Shown here: one piece after another, positions 1-7,200 of the stretch
Position numbering within the stretch: position 1 is the stretch's first letter
Layout of the letters: each line of letters opens with the position of its first letter
From: Rhodoferax sp.
GTDB lineage: Bacteria > Pseudomonadota > Gammaproteobacteria > Burkholderiales > Burkholderiaceae_C
Length of the DNA: 18,700 bases
NCBI GenBank assembly: GCA_029865675.1
Contig: JARXAU010000229.1
Span: forward strand, 1-18,700
Direction of reading: 5' to 3'
Translations under genes and position numbers: made by a program
Notes under the pieces: model-generated
Seen by the model: only the letters and a program-made list of their open reading frames with translations
The model's database searches: none
Told to the model about the DNA's origin: nothing

Positions 1-267
1 GGCGAGATCTATGTCTTGTCCAAAGACGAAGGTGGCCGTCACACGCCTTTCTTCAACAACTACCGTCCTCAGTTCTACTTCCGTACGACGGACGTGACCG
101 GTGCGATCGAGTTGCCAGAAGGCAAAGAGATGGTGATGCCGGGTGACAACGTGTCGATCACTGTGAAGTTGATCAACCCCATTGCGATGGAAGAGGGCTT
201 GCGCTTCGCCATCCGCGAAGGCGGCCGCACGGTTGGCGCTGGCGTCGTTGCCAAGATCCTTGCTTAA
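1..267 (+). CDS. tuf: Elongation factor Tu, C-terminal part (5' end outside window)
   Basis: This is the last 88 codons of EF-Tu, the GTPase that delivers aminoacyl-tRNA to the ribosome A site in the cytoplasm. The open frame runs in from base 1 (GEIYVLSKDEGGRHTPFF) and ends at TAA 265-267. What is visible is domain 3, the beta-barrel that contacts tRNA and EF-Ts, including YRPQFYFRTTDVTG, the VMPGDN turn and the closing RFAIREGGRTVGAGVV, all hallmarks of bacterial EF-Tu. The TTG at base 16 is an internal codon, not a start. The tRNA-Trp gene begins 11 bases after the stop, so the two are probably co-transcribed, as in the tufB-type locus upstream of secE. The GTPase domain lies outside the window. 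Identity is secure; which tuf copy this is cannot be seen here. Confidence 0.97.
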   Translation, partial: GEIYVLSKDEGGRHTPFFNNYRPQFYFRTTDVTGAIELPEGKEMVMPGDNVSITVKLINPIAMEEGLRFAIREGGRTVGAGVVAKILA

Positions 268-278
268 GAGGTCAATGT

Positions 279-354
279 AGGGGTATAGCTCAATTGGCAG
301 AGCGTCGGTCTCCAAAACCGAAGGTTGTAGGTTCGATTCCTACTGCCCCTGCCA
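279..354 (+). tRNA. trpT: tRNA-Trp (anticodon CCA)
   Basis: The 76-base gene folds as a complete cloverleaf. The acceptor stem is 279-285 paired with 344-350 (one T-G pair), followed by discriminator G351 and an encoded CCA at 352-354. The anticodon stem is 305-309/317-321 with a 7-base loop, and the anticodon CCA at 312-314 reads UGG. The T arm is GTAGG-TTCGATT-CCTAC. Its place between tuf and secE is the conserved position of tRNA-Trp in many proteobacteria. It is probably cut out of a tuf-containing transcript. Confidence 0.97.
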
Positions 355-380
355 CCTGGTAAGTTCATCGGGTGGTAAGA

Positions 381-405
381 AAGCCCGCTACCGTGTAGCG
401 GGCTT
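381..405 (+). terminator. Hairpin after tRNA-Trp (possible attenuator)
   Basis: AAGCCCGCTA (381-390) and TAGCGGGCTT (396-405) form a perfect 10-bp stem with a 5-base loop. The stem is strong, but only the two Ts of the stem's own end follow, with no T-tract. It may be a leaky terminator between the tuf-tRNA and secE-nusG units, or a 3' processing or stability structure. The rest of 355-460 shows no convincing secE promoter. Confidence 0.45.
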
Positions 406-460
406 CAACGTCTGCAGGGCGTTGATACAGATTGAGTAAATCAGCGAAGTTATTGACACC

Positions 461-844
461 ATGGCCACTCCTCAAGTTCAAACGATTAACACGGCAGCAG
501 ACAAGGCTAAGTTGGCTGGTTCCGCGCTGTTGGCGTTGGCGGCTCTGGCGGCGTATTTTTTGCTGTCTAAGCAGGGGCAGTGGGTACAGTGGCTTGCGTT
601 TTTGGCGGGCCTAGTGGCTGCAGTCGCCGTGTTTTTGATGTCGGAGTCCGGCAAGCAACTGGTGGCTTTCGGACGTGACGCTTGGCGCGAAGTGCGCAAA
701 GTAGTTTGGCCTACCCGCAAGGAGGCGACGCAGATCACTGCCTATGTTTTTGGCTTCGTTTTGATCATGGCCTTGTTCTTGTGGTTGACCGATAAGACCC
801 TCGAGTGGATTTTTTACGATTTGATTTTGGGGTGGAAGAAATGA
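461..844 (+). CDS. secE: Preprotein translocase subunit SecE
   Basis: SecE is the small essential subunit of the SecYEG channel in the inner membrane and clamps SecY. The 127-residue product has the same length as E. coli SecE. Three hydrophobic segments are visible at about residues 17-36, 40-60 and 92-112, as in the three-helix proteobacterial form. The conserved cytoplasmic amphipathic helix with REVRKVVWPTRKEA precedes the last membrane helix. ATG 461 gives the expected N-terminus, though the Shine-Dalgarno sequence before it is poor. The stop TGA (842-844) overlaps the start of nusG, the usual secE-nusG pairing, so translation is probably coupled. Confidence 0.97.
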   Translation: MATPQVQTINTAADKAKLAGSALLALAALAAYFLLSKQGQWVQWLAFLAGLVAAVAVFLMSESGKQLVAFGRDAWREVRKVVWPTRKEATQITAYVFGFVLIMALFLWLTDKTLEWIFYDLILGWKK

Positions 845-1434
845 TGACCGAAGAGCTACACCCGTCAGCTGCAGAGCTTACATTGGCACCTTCTGCCAAC
901 CCTGATTTACGGTGGTACGTGGTGCATGCGTATTCGGGTATGGAAAAGGCTGTGGAGCGCAACATCATTGAGCGTATCCAGCGTGCGGGTATGGAGAGTA
1001 AGTTCGGACGCATATTGGTGCCAATGGAAGAGGTCGTTGAGATTAAAAATGGCCAAAAAAAGACCACTGAGCGCAAGTTTTTCCCCGGCTATGTGTTGGT
1101 CGAGATGGTTATGGATGACGACTCCTGGCACCTCATAAAGCACACCAATAAGGTGACTGGCTTTGTGGGTGGTGCCAAAAATCGGCCAGCGCCGATTTCG
1201 CAGGCAGAGGTCGCAAAGATCGTCAACCAGATGCAAGAGGGTACCGAGAAGCCCCGCCACAAGGTCGAATTCATGGTCGGTGAGTACGTGCGCATCAAAG
1301 ACGGTCCGTTTGCGGACTTCAACGGCTCAGTGGAAGACGTGAACTACGACAAAAGCAAAGTGCGGGTGTCTGTCACCATTTTTGGCCGATCCACACCGGT
1401 GGAGTTGGAGTTCTCGCAGGTCGAAAAGACCTAA
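844..1434 (+). CDS. nusG: Transcription termination/antitermination factor NusG
   Basis: NusG binds RNA polymerase, speeds elongation and links it to Rho and to ribosomal protein S10. From ATG 844 the product has 196 residues. The NGN domain is recognised by RWYVVHAYSGMEKAVERNI and FFPGYVLVEM. The C-terminal KOW domain is recognised by GEYVRIKDGPFADFNGSVEDVN. Two ATGs stand in tandem at 841 and 844. I prefer 844 because the GGA of GGTGGAAGAA (831-840) is better spaced for it; 841 would add one Met and a 4-base overlap with secE. An upstream in-frame codon at 805 lies inside secE and is not a credible start. A leader of about 135 bases separates it from rplK. Confidence 0.97.
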   Translation: MTEELHPSAAELTLAPSANPDLRWYVVHAYSGMEKAVERNIIERIQRAGMESKFGRILVPMEEVVEIKNGQKKTTERKFFPGYVLVEMVMDDDSWHLIKHTNKVTGFVGGAKNRPAPISQAEVAKIVNQMQEGTEKPRHKVEFMVGEYVRIKDGPFADFNGSVEDVNYDKSKVRVSVTIFGRSTPVELEFSQVEKT

Positions 1435-1569
1435 AGTTTTTCGGGCCTGCGGTCCGATGTCAGTTCACGTTTTTCCGACGCGGCGTGAACAGTGGTTGAA
1501 GTCGATACCCCGGGGAGCTGCGGTCTGAGTTGTTCAGTGCCAAGGCGTTATTACCCGTAAGGAGAAATC
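1435..1569 (+). promoter_or_regulatory. nusG-rplK leader with two hairpins (candidate L1 control region)
   Basis: This 135-base spacer is structured. CGGGCC (1442-1447) pairs with GGTCCG (1451-1456) around a 3-base loop with one G-T pair. GTTCACG (1463-1469) pairs perfectly with CGTGAAC (1484-1490), and CCG/CGG can pair inside it. A short CTGAG/TTCAG stem can form near 1526-1538. The spacer ends in AAGGAG (1559-1564), the rplK ribosome binding site. In E. coli, ribosomal protein L1 represses rplK-rplA by binding the rplK leader. This region is in the right place for that control, but I could not match the L1 recognition motif base by base. No clear sigma-70 promoter was seen. Confidence 0.4.
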
Positions 1570-2001
1570 ATGGCGAAAAAAATCGTCGGTTTTATCAAGC
1601 TGCAAGTGCCGGCAGGTAAGGCCAACCCATCCCCCCCCATTGGCCCCGCATTGGGCCAACGTGGTTTGAACATCATGGAGTTCTGCAAGGCGTTCAACGC
1701 GCAGACCCAGGGCGTTGAACCCGGTTTGCCTTTGCCCGTGGTGATCACGGCATTTGCAGACAAGAGCTTCACTTTCATTATCAAAACGCCGCCTGCGACG
1801 GTTTTGATCAAAAAGGCGATCAAGCTCGACAAGGGCTCTGCTCGTCCGCACAGCGACAAGGTTGGCAAGATCACACGCGCGCAGCTCGAAGAGATCGCCA
1901 AGACCAAAATGAAAGACATGACCGCCGCCGATTTGGATGCGGCGGTTCGTACCATTGCCGGCTCTGCCCGTTCGATGGGCGTGAATGTGGAGGGCGTGTA
2001 A
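1570..2001 (+). CDS. rplK: 50S ribosomal protein L11
   Basis: L11 binds 23S rRNA at the GTPase-associated centre and takes part in factor-dependent GTP hydrolysis and the stringent response. The 143-residue length is normal. The N-terminal domain shows the proline-rich PSPPIGPALGQRG turn (residues 20-32), the region targeted by thiostrepton-type antibiotics, followed by NIMEFCKAFNAQT. The C-terminal RNA-binding domain includes TPPATVLIKKA and ends in RSMGVNVEGV. ATG 1570 follows AAGGAG with a 5-base gap. The stop TAA directly abuts the rplA ATG, so the two are translationally coupled. A run of eight Cs (1631-1638) encodes part of the PSPPI segment. Confidence 0.98.
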   Translation: MAKKIVGFIKLQVPAGKANPSPPIGPALGQRGLNIMEFCKAFNAQTQGVEPGLPLPVVITAFADKSFTFIIKTPPATVLIKKAIKLDKGSARPHSDKVGKITRAQLEEIAKTKMKDMTAADLDAAVRTIAGSARSMGVNVEGV

Positions 2002-2697
2002 ATGTCCAAACTGACTAAAAAACAACAAGCCCAGCAAGGCAAGATTGTTGCCACCAAGCTCTATCCGTTCACCGACGCGCTGGCGCTGGTCAAAGAGTTT
2101 GCCAATGCAAAGTTTGACGAGTCCATCGACGTGGCCGTTCAGCTCGGTGTGGATGCCAAGAAGTCGGACCAAGTGGTGCGTGGCGCCGTGGTGCTGCCCA
2201 ATGGCACCGGCAAAACGACCCGCGTCGCGGTGTTCGCCCAAGGCGCCAAGGCTGACGAAGCTCGCGCCGCTGGTGCTGACATCGTTGGTATGGACGACTT
2301 GGCTGCCATGGTCAAGGCCGGTGACATGCCGTTTGACATCGTAATTGCCGCACCGGACGCGATGCGCGTAGTGGGTACCTTGGGCCAGATCCTCGGTCCC
2401 CGTGGTTTGATGCCCAACCCCAAAGTTGGCACCGTCACGCCCGATGTGGCCACTGCCGTGCGTAACGCCAAGGCGGGTCAGGTGCAATACCGCGTTGACA
2501 AGGCCGGCATTATCCATTCGACCATTGGTCGCCGTTCGTTTGACTCCGACAAGTTGCAAGGCAACCTGGCTGCTTTGGTGGAGGCTTTGAACAAGTCCAA
2601 ACCAGCGTCTAGCAAAGGTGTCTACCTGCGCAAGGTGGCGGTGTCGTCCACCATGGGCGTGGGCGTGCGCGTGGACGTGCAAACCATCAACGGTTAG
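2002..2697 (+). CDS. rplA: 50S ribosomal protein L1
   Basis: L1 binds the mobile L1 stalk of 23S rRNA near the E site and helps release deacylated tRNA. In enterobacteria it also represses its own operon. The 231-residue product fits the family. Domain I starts MSKLTKKQQ, unlike E. coli but normal for the group. The signature LGPRGLMPNPKVGTVT sits at about residues 131-146, and VEALNKSKPASSKGVYLRKV is the conserved C-terminal RNA-binding part. It starts immediately after the rplK stop, so no separate ribosome binding site is needed. A GAAA-capped hairpin begins 17 bases after its stop. Confidence 0.98.
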   Translation: MSKLTKKQQAQQGKIVATKLYPFTDALALVKEFANAKFDESIDVAVQLGVDAKKSDQVVRGAVVLPNGTGKTTRVAVFAQGAKADEARAAGADIVGMDDLAAMVKAGDMPFDIVIAAPDAMRVVGTLGQILGPRGLMPNPKVGTVTPDVATAVRNAKAGQVQYRVDKAGIIHSTIGRRSFDSDKLQGNLAALVEALNKSKPASSKGVYLRKVAVSSTMGVGVRVDVQTING

Positions 2698-2714
2698 TTG
2701 CCGGGTGGGTGAAT

Positions 2715-2740
2715 TTGGGCGGTCCGAAAGGGCGGCCCGA
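2715..2740 (+). other. GNRA-tetraloop hairpin just after rplA
   Basis: GGGC (2717-2720) pairs with GCCC (2735-2738), followed by a G-G mismatch. GTCC (2722-2725) pairs with GGGC (2730-2733) with one T-G pair, closing a GAAA loop (2726-2729). Two outer pairs (2715-2740, 2716-2739) extend it. No T-tract follows, so it is not a standard intrinsic terminator. It is more likely an attenuator, an mRNA-stabilising 3' end or a processing site. Confidence 0.4.
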
Positions 2741-2777
2741 TGTGGTGGGTCTGCAAAGCCTTTGGTGGTTTTGTGGG

Positions 2778-2841
2778 GCCATCCAAGACCGTTGGTGTGT
2801 GGCTTGACTGCGCTTAATCAGTGAAAACCAACGCAGATGGC
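2778..2841 (+). promoter_or_regulatory. rplJ leader fold, candidate L10(L12)4 autoregulatory site
   Basis: A long imperfect stem is visible. GCCATC (2778-2783) pairs with GATGGC (2836-2841). An asymmetric internal loop of 6 and 2 bases (2784-2789 against 2834-2835) follows. CGTTGGT (2790-2796) then pairs with ACCAACG (2827-2833). Further in, TTGACTG (2804-2810) pairs with CAGTGAA (2819-2825) with one G-G mismatch. The L10 leader of gamma- and betaproteobacteria is known to bind the L10(L12)4 complex through a structure with a kink-turn, repressing rplJL. The position 100-160 bases before rplJ and the asymmetric loop fit this. The assignment is by fold and location, without a covariance model. 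Confidence 0.55.
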
Positions 2842-2926
2842 GATCCCGCTGCAAACGGATGTATGTCCTGTTACAGTTGGTCGCTGCAATATGGAGCGCG
2901 CGTGGTGAAAGCCACAAAGCGCATGT

Positions 2927-2933
2927 AAAGGAG
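2927..2933 (+). promoter_or_regulatory. Ribosome binding site fixing the rplJ TTG start
   Basis: AAAGGAG ends six bases before TTG 2940. This strong, well-spaced site and the standard MSLNRSEKEA N-terminus identify TTG as the start of rplJ. The next in-frame ATG (about residue 38) would remove conserved sequence. Confidence 0.8.
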
Positions 2934-2939
2934 TAGACC

Positions 2940-3476
2940 TTGAGTTTGAATCGCAGTGAGAAAGAAGCGGTCATCACCGATGTGACCAGCCTCGCCGCCA
3001 AAGCTCAAACGCTCGTGATCGCGGAGTACCGTGGCATCACGGTCGCTGACATGACCAAGTTGCGCACTACCGCGCGCAACAGTGGGGTGACGCTGAGTGT
3101 GTTGAAAAACACGCTGGCGCGCCGCGCTGTTGCCGGTAGCGGCTTCGAAGTGGTGTCCGACCAGATGACCGGTCCCTTGATCTATGGCTTTTCTGTCGAC
3201 GCTGTGGCAGCCGCGAAAGTGGTGGCCGAGTTTGCGAAGACCAACGACAAGTTGGTGATTCGCGCAGGCGCATACGGCGGTAAGGCTTTAGACGCGAACG
3301 GCGTGAAGCAGCTGGCCAGCATCCCTTCGAAAGAAGTATTGTTGGCACAGTTGCTGGGCTTGATGCAATCCCCCATTTCGCGTACAGCCCGTGTGCTGGC
3401 CGCTTTGGCGGAACAGCGTGGCGGTGGTGCAGTGGAAGAGGCGGCACCTGTCGAGGCAGAGGCTGCGGCGGCGTAA
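2940..3476 (+). CDS. rplJ: 50S ribosomal protein L10
   Basis: L10 anchors the flexible L7/L12 stalk dimers to 23S rRNA next to L11. The 178-residue product is slightly longer than the E. coli protein (about 165), mainly through an Ala/Glu-rich C-terminal tail (GGGAVEEAAPVEAEAAAA). Recognisable segments are LVIAEYRGITVADMTKLR, the globular domain with LKNTLARRAV, and the C-terminal helix LLAQLLGLMQSPISRTARVLAAL that receives the L12 dimers. It starts with TTG, possibly limiting its own rate of translation. An 88-base spacer leads to rplL. Excess L10-L12 probably represses translation through the upstream leader. Confidence 0.97.
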   Translation: MSLNRSEKEAVITDVTSLAAKAQTLVIAEYRGITVADMTKLRTTARNSGVTLSVLKNTLARRAVAGSGFEVVSDQMTGPLIYGFSVDAVAAAKVVAEFAKTNDKLVIRAGAYGGKALDANGVKQLASIPSKEVLLAQLLGLMQSPISRTARVLAALAEQRGGGAVEEAAPVEAEAAAA

Positions 3477-3564
3477 CTGCGCGGCCACACCGGAAATACA
3501 TAAACCAATGTGAGGTCGCTACGGGTTTCCCAAAGCGCCATCACCAACTGTAGGAATTTGAAAA

Positions 3565-3939
3565 ATGGCATTCGATAAAGACGCATTTTTGACCGCGCTT
3601 GACAGCATGACGGTTATGGAACTCAACGACCTGGTGAAAGCCATCGAAGAGAAGTTTGGCGTAAGCGCCGCAGCGATGTCGGCACCTGCTGCTGGCGGAG
3701 GTGCTGCTGCTGCGGTAGCTGAAGAGCAGACCGAATTCAACGTAATGTTGACCGAAATCGGCGCAAATAAAGTGTCAGTGATTAAAGCTGTGCGCGAAAT
3801 CACGGGTCTGGGCTTGAAAGAAGCCAAAGATCTGGTGGACGGCGCACCTAAGGCGGTTAAGGAAGGCATTTCCAAGGCCGACGCCGAAGCCGCAAAGAAA
3901 AAGCTGGAAGAAGCCGGCGCCAAAGTCGAACTCAAGTAA
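3565..3939 (+). CDS. rplL: 50S ribosomal protein L7/L12
   Basis: L7/L12 is the multicopy stalk protein that recruits and activates the translational GTPases EF-Tu, EF-G, IF2 and RF3. It has 124 residues, close to the usual 120-125. The N-terminal dimerisation domain includes MTVMELNDLVKAIEEKFGVS. An Ala/Gly-rich hinge lies at about residues 33-52. The C-terminal factor-binding domain contains KVSVIKAVREITGLGLKEAK and ends VELK. ATG 3565 has AGGAA (3552-3556) upstream with an 8-base gap, a good site for a gene that must be translated about four times as often as rplJ. The preceding 88 bases show no clear promoter. Confidence 0.98.
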   Translation: MAFDKDAFLTALDSMTVMELNDLVKAIEEKFGVSAAAMSAPAAGGGAAAAVAEEQTEFNVMLTEIGANKVSVIKAVREITGLGLKEAKDLVDGAPKAVKEGISKADAEAAKKKLEEAGAKVELK

Positions 3940-3986
3940 ATCGGTCTGGGGCTACTGCGCGAGCGCATTGCGCCGCTGTGATGCTC

Positions 3987-4004
3987 ACCGTACACCAGTA
4001 CGGT
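3987..4004 (+). other. Perfect 7-bp hairpin after rplL
   Basis: ACCGTAC (3987-3993) pairs with GTACGGT (3998-4004) around the loop ACCA. It lies 47 bases after the rplL stop and is not followed by a T-tract. It may be part of the attenuation or processing structure of this spacer. Confidence 0.4.
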
Positions 4005-4058
4005 TGCGCTTCTCGCGACACACTGCATCTTGCTCGCTACGCCCCACCCCCGATTGAC

Positions 4059-4084
4059 ACAAGCTGGTCCTCGGGCCAGCTTGT
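4059..4084 (+). terminator. 11-bp hairpin, candidate rplL-rpoB attenuator
   Basis: ACAAGCTGGTC (4059-4069) pairs with GGCCAGCTTGT (4074-4084), with one T-G pair, closing a 4-base CTCG loop. The next bases are TGTGTTT, a weak T-rich tail. A strong stem with a poor tail is what a partial terminator needs, letting some polymerase through to rpoB. It could instead be an RNase III site. Confidence 0.5.
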
Positions 4085-4278
4085 TGTGTTTGCAGAGTGC
4101 ACCTGTAAGCCACGCCGCGAAGGCCAGGTTTTCAAGTGTCTTCTGATCCCGACTGCAGAAGATGCCTTGGTTCGGGTTGCGTGCAATGCGCAGCCGTCCG
4201 CCAATGGTTGGTAGTGGCCAATCACCAAGAACAGACACACAGTCGCCTAGGACCCCCAGGATTCCTCAGCCTTTGCCC

Positions 4279-4282
4279 GGAG
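4279..4282 (+). promoter_or_regulatory. Ribosome binding site fixing the rpoB start
   Basis: GGAG ends five bases before ATG 4288. The frame stays open back to ATG 4162, but only ATG 4288 combines this site with the conserved MAYTYTERKRIRKNFG N-terminus. Confidence 0.75.
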
Positions 4283-4287
4283 ATCTA

Positions 4288-7200
4288 ATGGCTTATACAT
4301 ACACAGAACGCAAGCGAATTCGCAAAAATTTCGGTAACCGCGACAGCGTGCTCGAAATTCCTTACCTGCTGCAAATGCAAAAAGACGCATATATTGCGTT
4401 TTTGCAGGCCGATGTGGCGCCCAAAAAGCGCACCCAAGAGGGTTTGCAAGCCGCCTTTGAGGCCGCATTCCCCATCGTCTCGCACAATGGCTTTGTCGAG
4501 ATGAAGTACCTGGAGTACAACCTGGCCAAGCCCGGGTTTGATGTGCGCGAGTGCCAGACCCGCGGTTTGACCTTTGCTTCGGCCGTGCGCGCCAAGGTGC
4601 AACTGATCATTTATGACCGCGAGTCATCGACCAGCCAGAACAAGGTGGTCAAAGAGGTCAAAGAGCAAGAGGTCTACATGGGCGAAGTGCCTTTGATGAC
4701 CGGCAAGGGCTCCTTCATCATCAACGGCACCGAGCGCGTGATCGTGTCCCAATTGCACCGCTCGCCGGGCGTGTTTTTCGAACACGACAAGGGCAAAACC
4801 CATAGCTCGGGCAAGCTCTTGTTTTCGGCGCGCATCATCCCTTACCGGGGCTCCTGGCTTGATTTTGAGTTCGATCCGAAAGACTTGCTGTACTTCCGTG
4901 TGGACCGCCGCCGCAAAATGCCGGTCACGATTTTGCTGAAGGCCATTGGCCTGAACAACGAATCCATCCTGGCCAACTTCTTTGTCAATGACAACTTCCG
5001 CCTGATGGACAGCGGCGCGCAAATGGAATTTGTCGCCGAACGCCTGCGCGGTGAAGTTGCCCGTTTCGATTTGACCGACAAGTCTGGCAAAGTGGTGGTG
5101 GCCAAAGACAAACGTGTGACCGCGCGCCACACCCGTGAACTGGAGCAGTCCGATACCACGCACATCAGCGTGCCCGAAGACTTTTTGATTGGCCGCGTGG
5201 TGGCCCGCAATATCGTAGAAGCTGATACCGGTGAAATCGTGGCCAAGGCCAACGAAGAGCTGACCGAAGCCTTGCTCAAAAAGCTGCGTTCCTCCGGCAT
5301 CAATGAACTGGCGTGCATCTACACCAACGAGCTGGACCAAGGCGCCTACATTTCGCAAACCCTGCGCACCGACGAGACGGTGGACGAGTTTGCCGCCCGC
5401 GTGGCCATCTACCGCATGATGCGCCCCGGCGAGCCGCCGACCGAAGACGCAGTGCAAGCGCTGTTCCAGCGCCTGTTCTACAACCCGGACACCTACGACC
5501 TGTCGCGCGTAGGCCGCATGAAGTTCAACGCCAAAATGGGCCGCGCCGAGTCGACCGGGCCCATGGTGCTGACCAACGAAGACATCTTGTCTGTGGTCAA
5601 AATCTTGGTGGACTTGCGCAACGGCCGTGGTGATGTGGACGACATTGACCACCTGGGCAACCGCCGCGTGCGCTGCGTGGGCGAGCTGGCCGAGAACCAA
5701 TACCGCACCGGTTTGGCACGGATCGAGAAAGCGGTGAAAGAGCGGCTGGGCCAGGCCGAGCAAGAGCCGCTGATGCCGCACGACTTGATCAACAGCAAGC
5801 CGATTTCTGCCGCGCTCAAAGAGTTCTTTGGTGCTTCGCAGCTCAGCCAGTTCATGGACCAGACCAACCCCTTGTCCGAGATCACCCACAAGCGCCGCGT
5901 ATCGGCCCTTGGCCCGGGCGGTTTGACGCGCGAGCGTGCGGGCTTCGAAGTGCGTGACGTGCACGTGACCCATTACGGTCGCGTCTGTCCAATTGAGACA
6001 CCCGAAGGCCCGAACATCGGTCTGATCAACTCGCTGGCTCTGTACGCCCGCTTGAACGAGTACGGTTTCATCGAAACCCCGTACCGCCGCGTGACGGATG
6101 GCAAGGTGACGATGGACATCGACTATTTGTCGGCTATTGAAGAAGGCAAATACGTGATTGCCCAGGCCAATGCGGCCCTGGACAAAGATGGCTTGCTGAC
6201 CGGCGAGCTAGTGTCTGCGCGTGAAAAAGGTGAATCCATTCTGTGCGGCGCCGAGCGCGTGCAGTACATGGACGTGTCTCCCGCGCAGATCGTCTCCGTT
6301 GCAGCGTCTTTGGTGCCCTTCTTGGAGCACGATGACGCCAACCGCGCGCTGATGGGTGCGAACATGCAGCGCCAGGCCGTGCCTGTGCTGCGTCCAGAGA
6401 AGGCCTTTGTCGGCACCGGCATTGAGCGCGTCTCGGCCGTTGACTCGGGCACCGTGGTGACTGCCAGCCGTGGCGGCATCGTGGACTATGTGGACGCCAC
6501 CCGCGTGGTGATTCGCGTGAACGACGCCGAAGCGCAAGCGGGCGAAGTGGGTGTGGACATTTACAACCTGATCAAGTACCAGCGGTCCAACCAAAACACC
6601 AACATCCACCAGCGTCCCATCGTCAAGAAGGGCGACAAGCTGGACCGCGGCGATGTGATTGCCGACGGCGCATCGACCGACCTGGGCGAGCTCGCCCTGG
6701 GTCAGAACATGCTGGTGGCGTTTATGCCGTGGAACGGCTACAACTTCGAAGATTCGATTTTGATTAGCGAGCGCGTGGTCGCCGAAGACCGCTACACCTC
6801 GATCCATATTGAAGAACTCGTGGTCATGGCGCGTGACACCAAGCTCGGCGCTGAAGAAATCACCCGCGACATTCCGAACCTGGCCGAGCAGCAGCTCAAC
6901 CGCCTGGATGAGTCCGGCATCATCTACGTCGGCGCCGAAGTGCTGCCCGGCGACACGCTGGTGGGCAAGGTCACACCCAAAGGTGAAACCACGCTGACAC
7001 CGGAGGAGAAGCTCTTGCGCGCCATCTTCGGCGAAAAAGCCAGCGATGTGAAAGACACTTCGCTGCGCGTGGACCAGGGCAGCTCCGGCACCGTCATTGA
7101 CGTGCAGGTCTTCACCCGCGAAGGCATTACCCGCGACAAGCGCGCGCAGCAGATCATTGACGACGAGTTAAAGCGCTTCCGCCTCGACTTGAACGACCAG

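Larger units (their letters stand above)
3940..4287 (+). other. Non-coding rplL-rpoB spacer (348 bases)
   Basis: No gene is supported here. Small frames in it lack family resemblance and ribosome binding sites. It holds two clear hairpins (listed separately) and the rpoB ribosome binding site. In E. coli the equivalent spacer carries a partial terminator that lowers rpoBC expression relative to the ribosomal genes, plus an RNase III cut. A similar role is likely by position. A TTGACA at 4054-4059 has no matching -10, so no internal promoter is claimed. Confidence 0.7.

Noticed and set aside
805..843. Upstream start for nusG at 805
   Set aside because: It lies inside secE with a non-ATG codon and adds residues unlike NusG.
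1534..2682. Long minus-strand open frame (382 codons) opposite rplK-rplA
   Set aside because: It is His/Gly-rich, as expected from the reverse of GC-biased codons, and lies wholly over two certain genes.
2804..2809. TTGACT as the -35 of an rplJ promoter
   Set aside because: No -10 at a suitable distance; the bases take part in the leader stem.
4054..4059. TTGACA as the -35 of an internal rpoB promoter
   Set aside because: The bases 16-18 downstream (around CAGCTT) do not resemble a -10, and the site runs into the base of the hairpin.
3978..4214. 78-codon frame in the rplL-rpoB spacer
   Set aside because: Poor ribosome binding site, no family resemblance, and it runs through both hairpins of the spacer.
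4162..4287. In-frame N-terminal extension of rpoB from ATG 4162
   Set aside because: The added 42 residues look like random translated spacer, and ATG 4288 has GGAG and the conserved RpoB N-terminus.
4624..5973. Minus-strand open frame of 449 codons opposite rpoB
   Set aside because: Mirror of rpoB codon bias with no recognisable domain.
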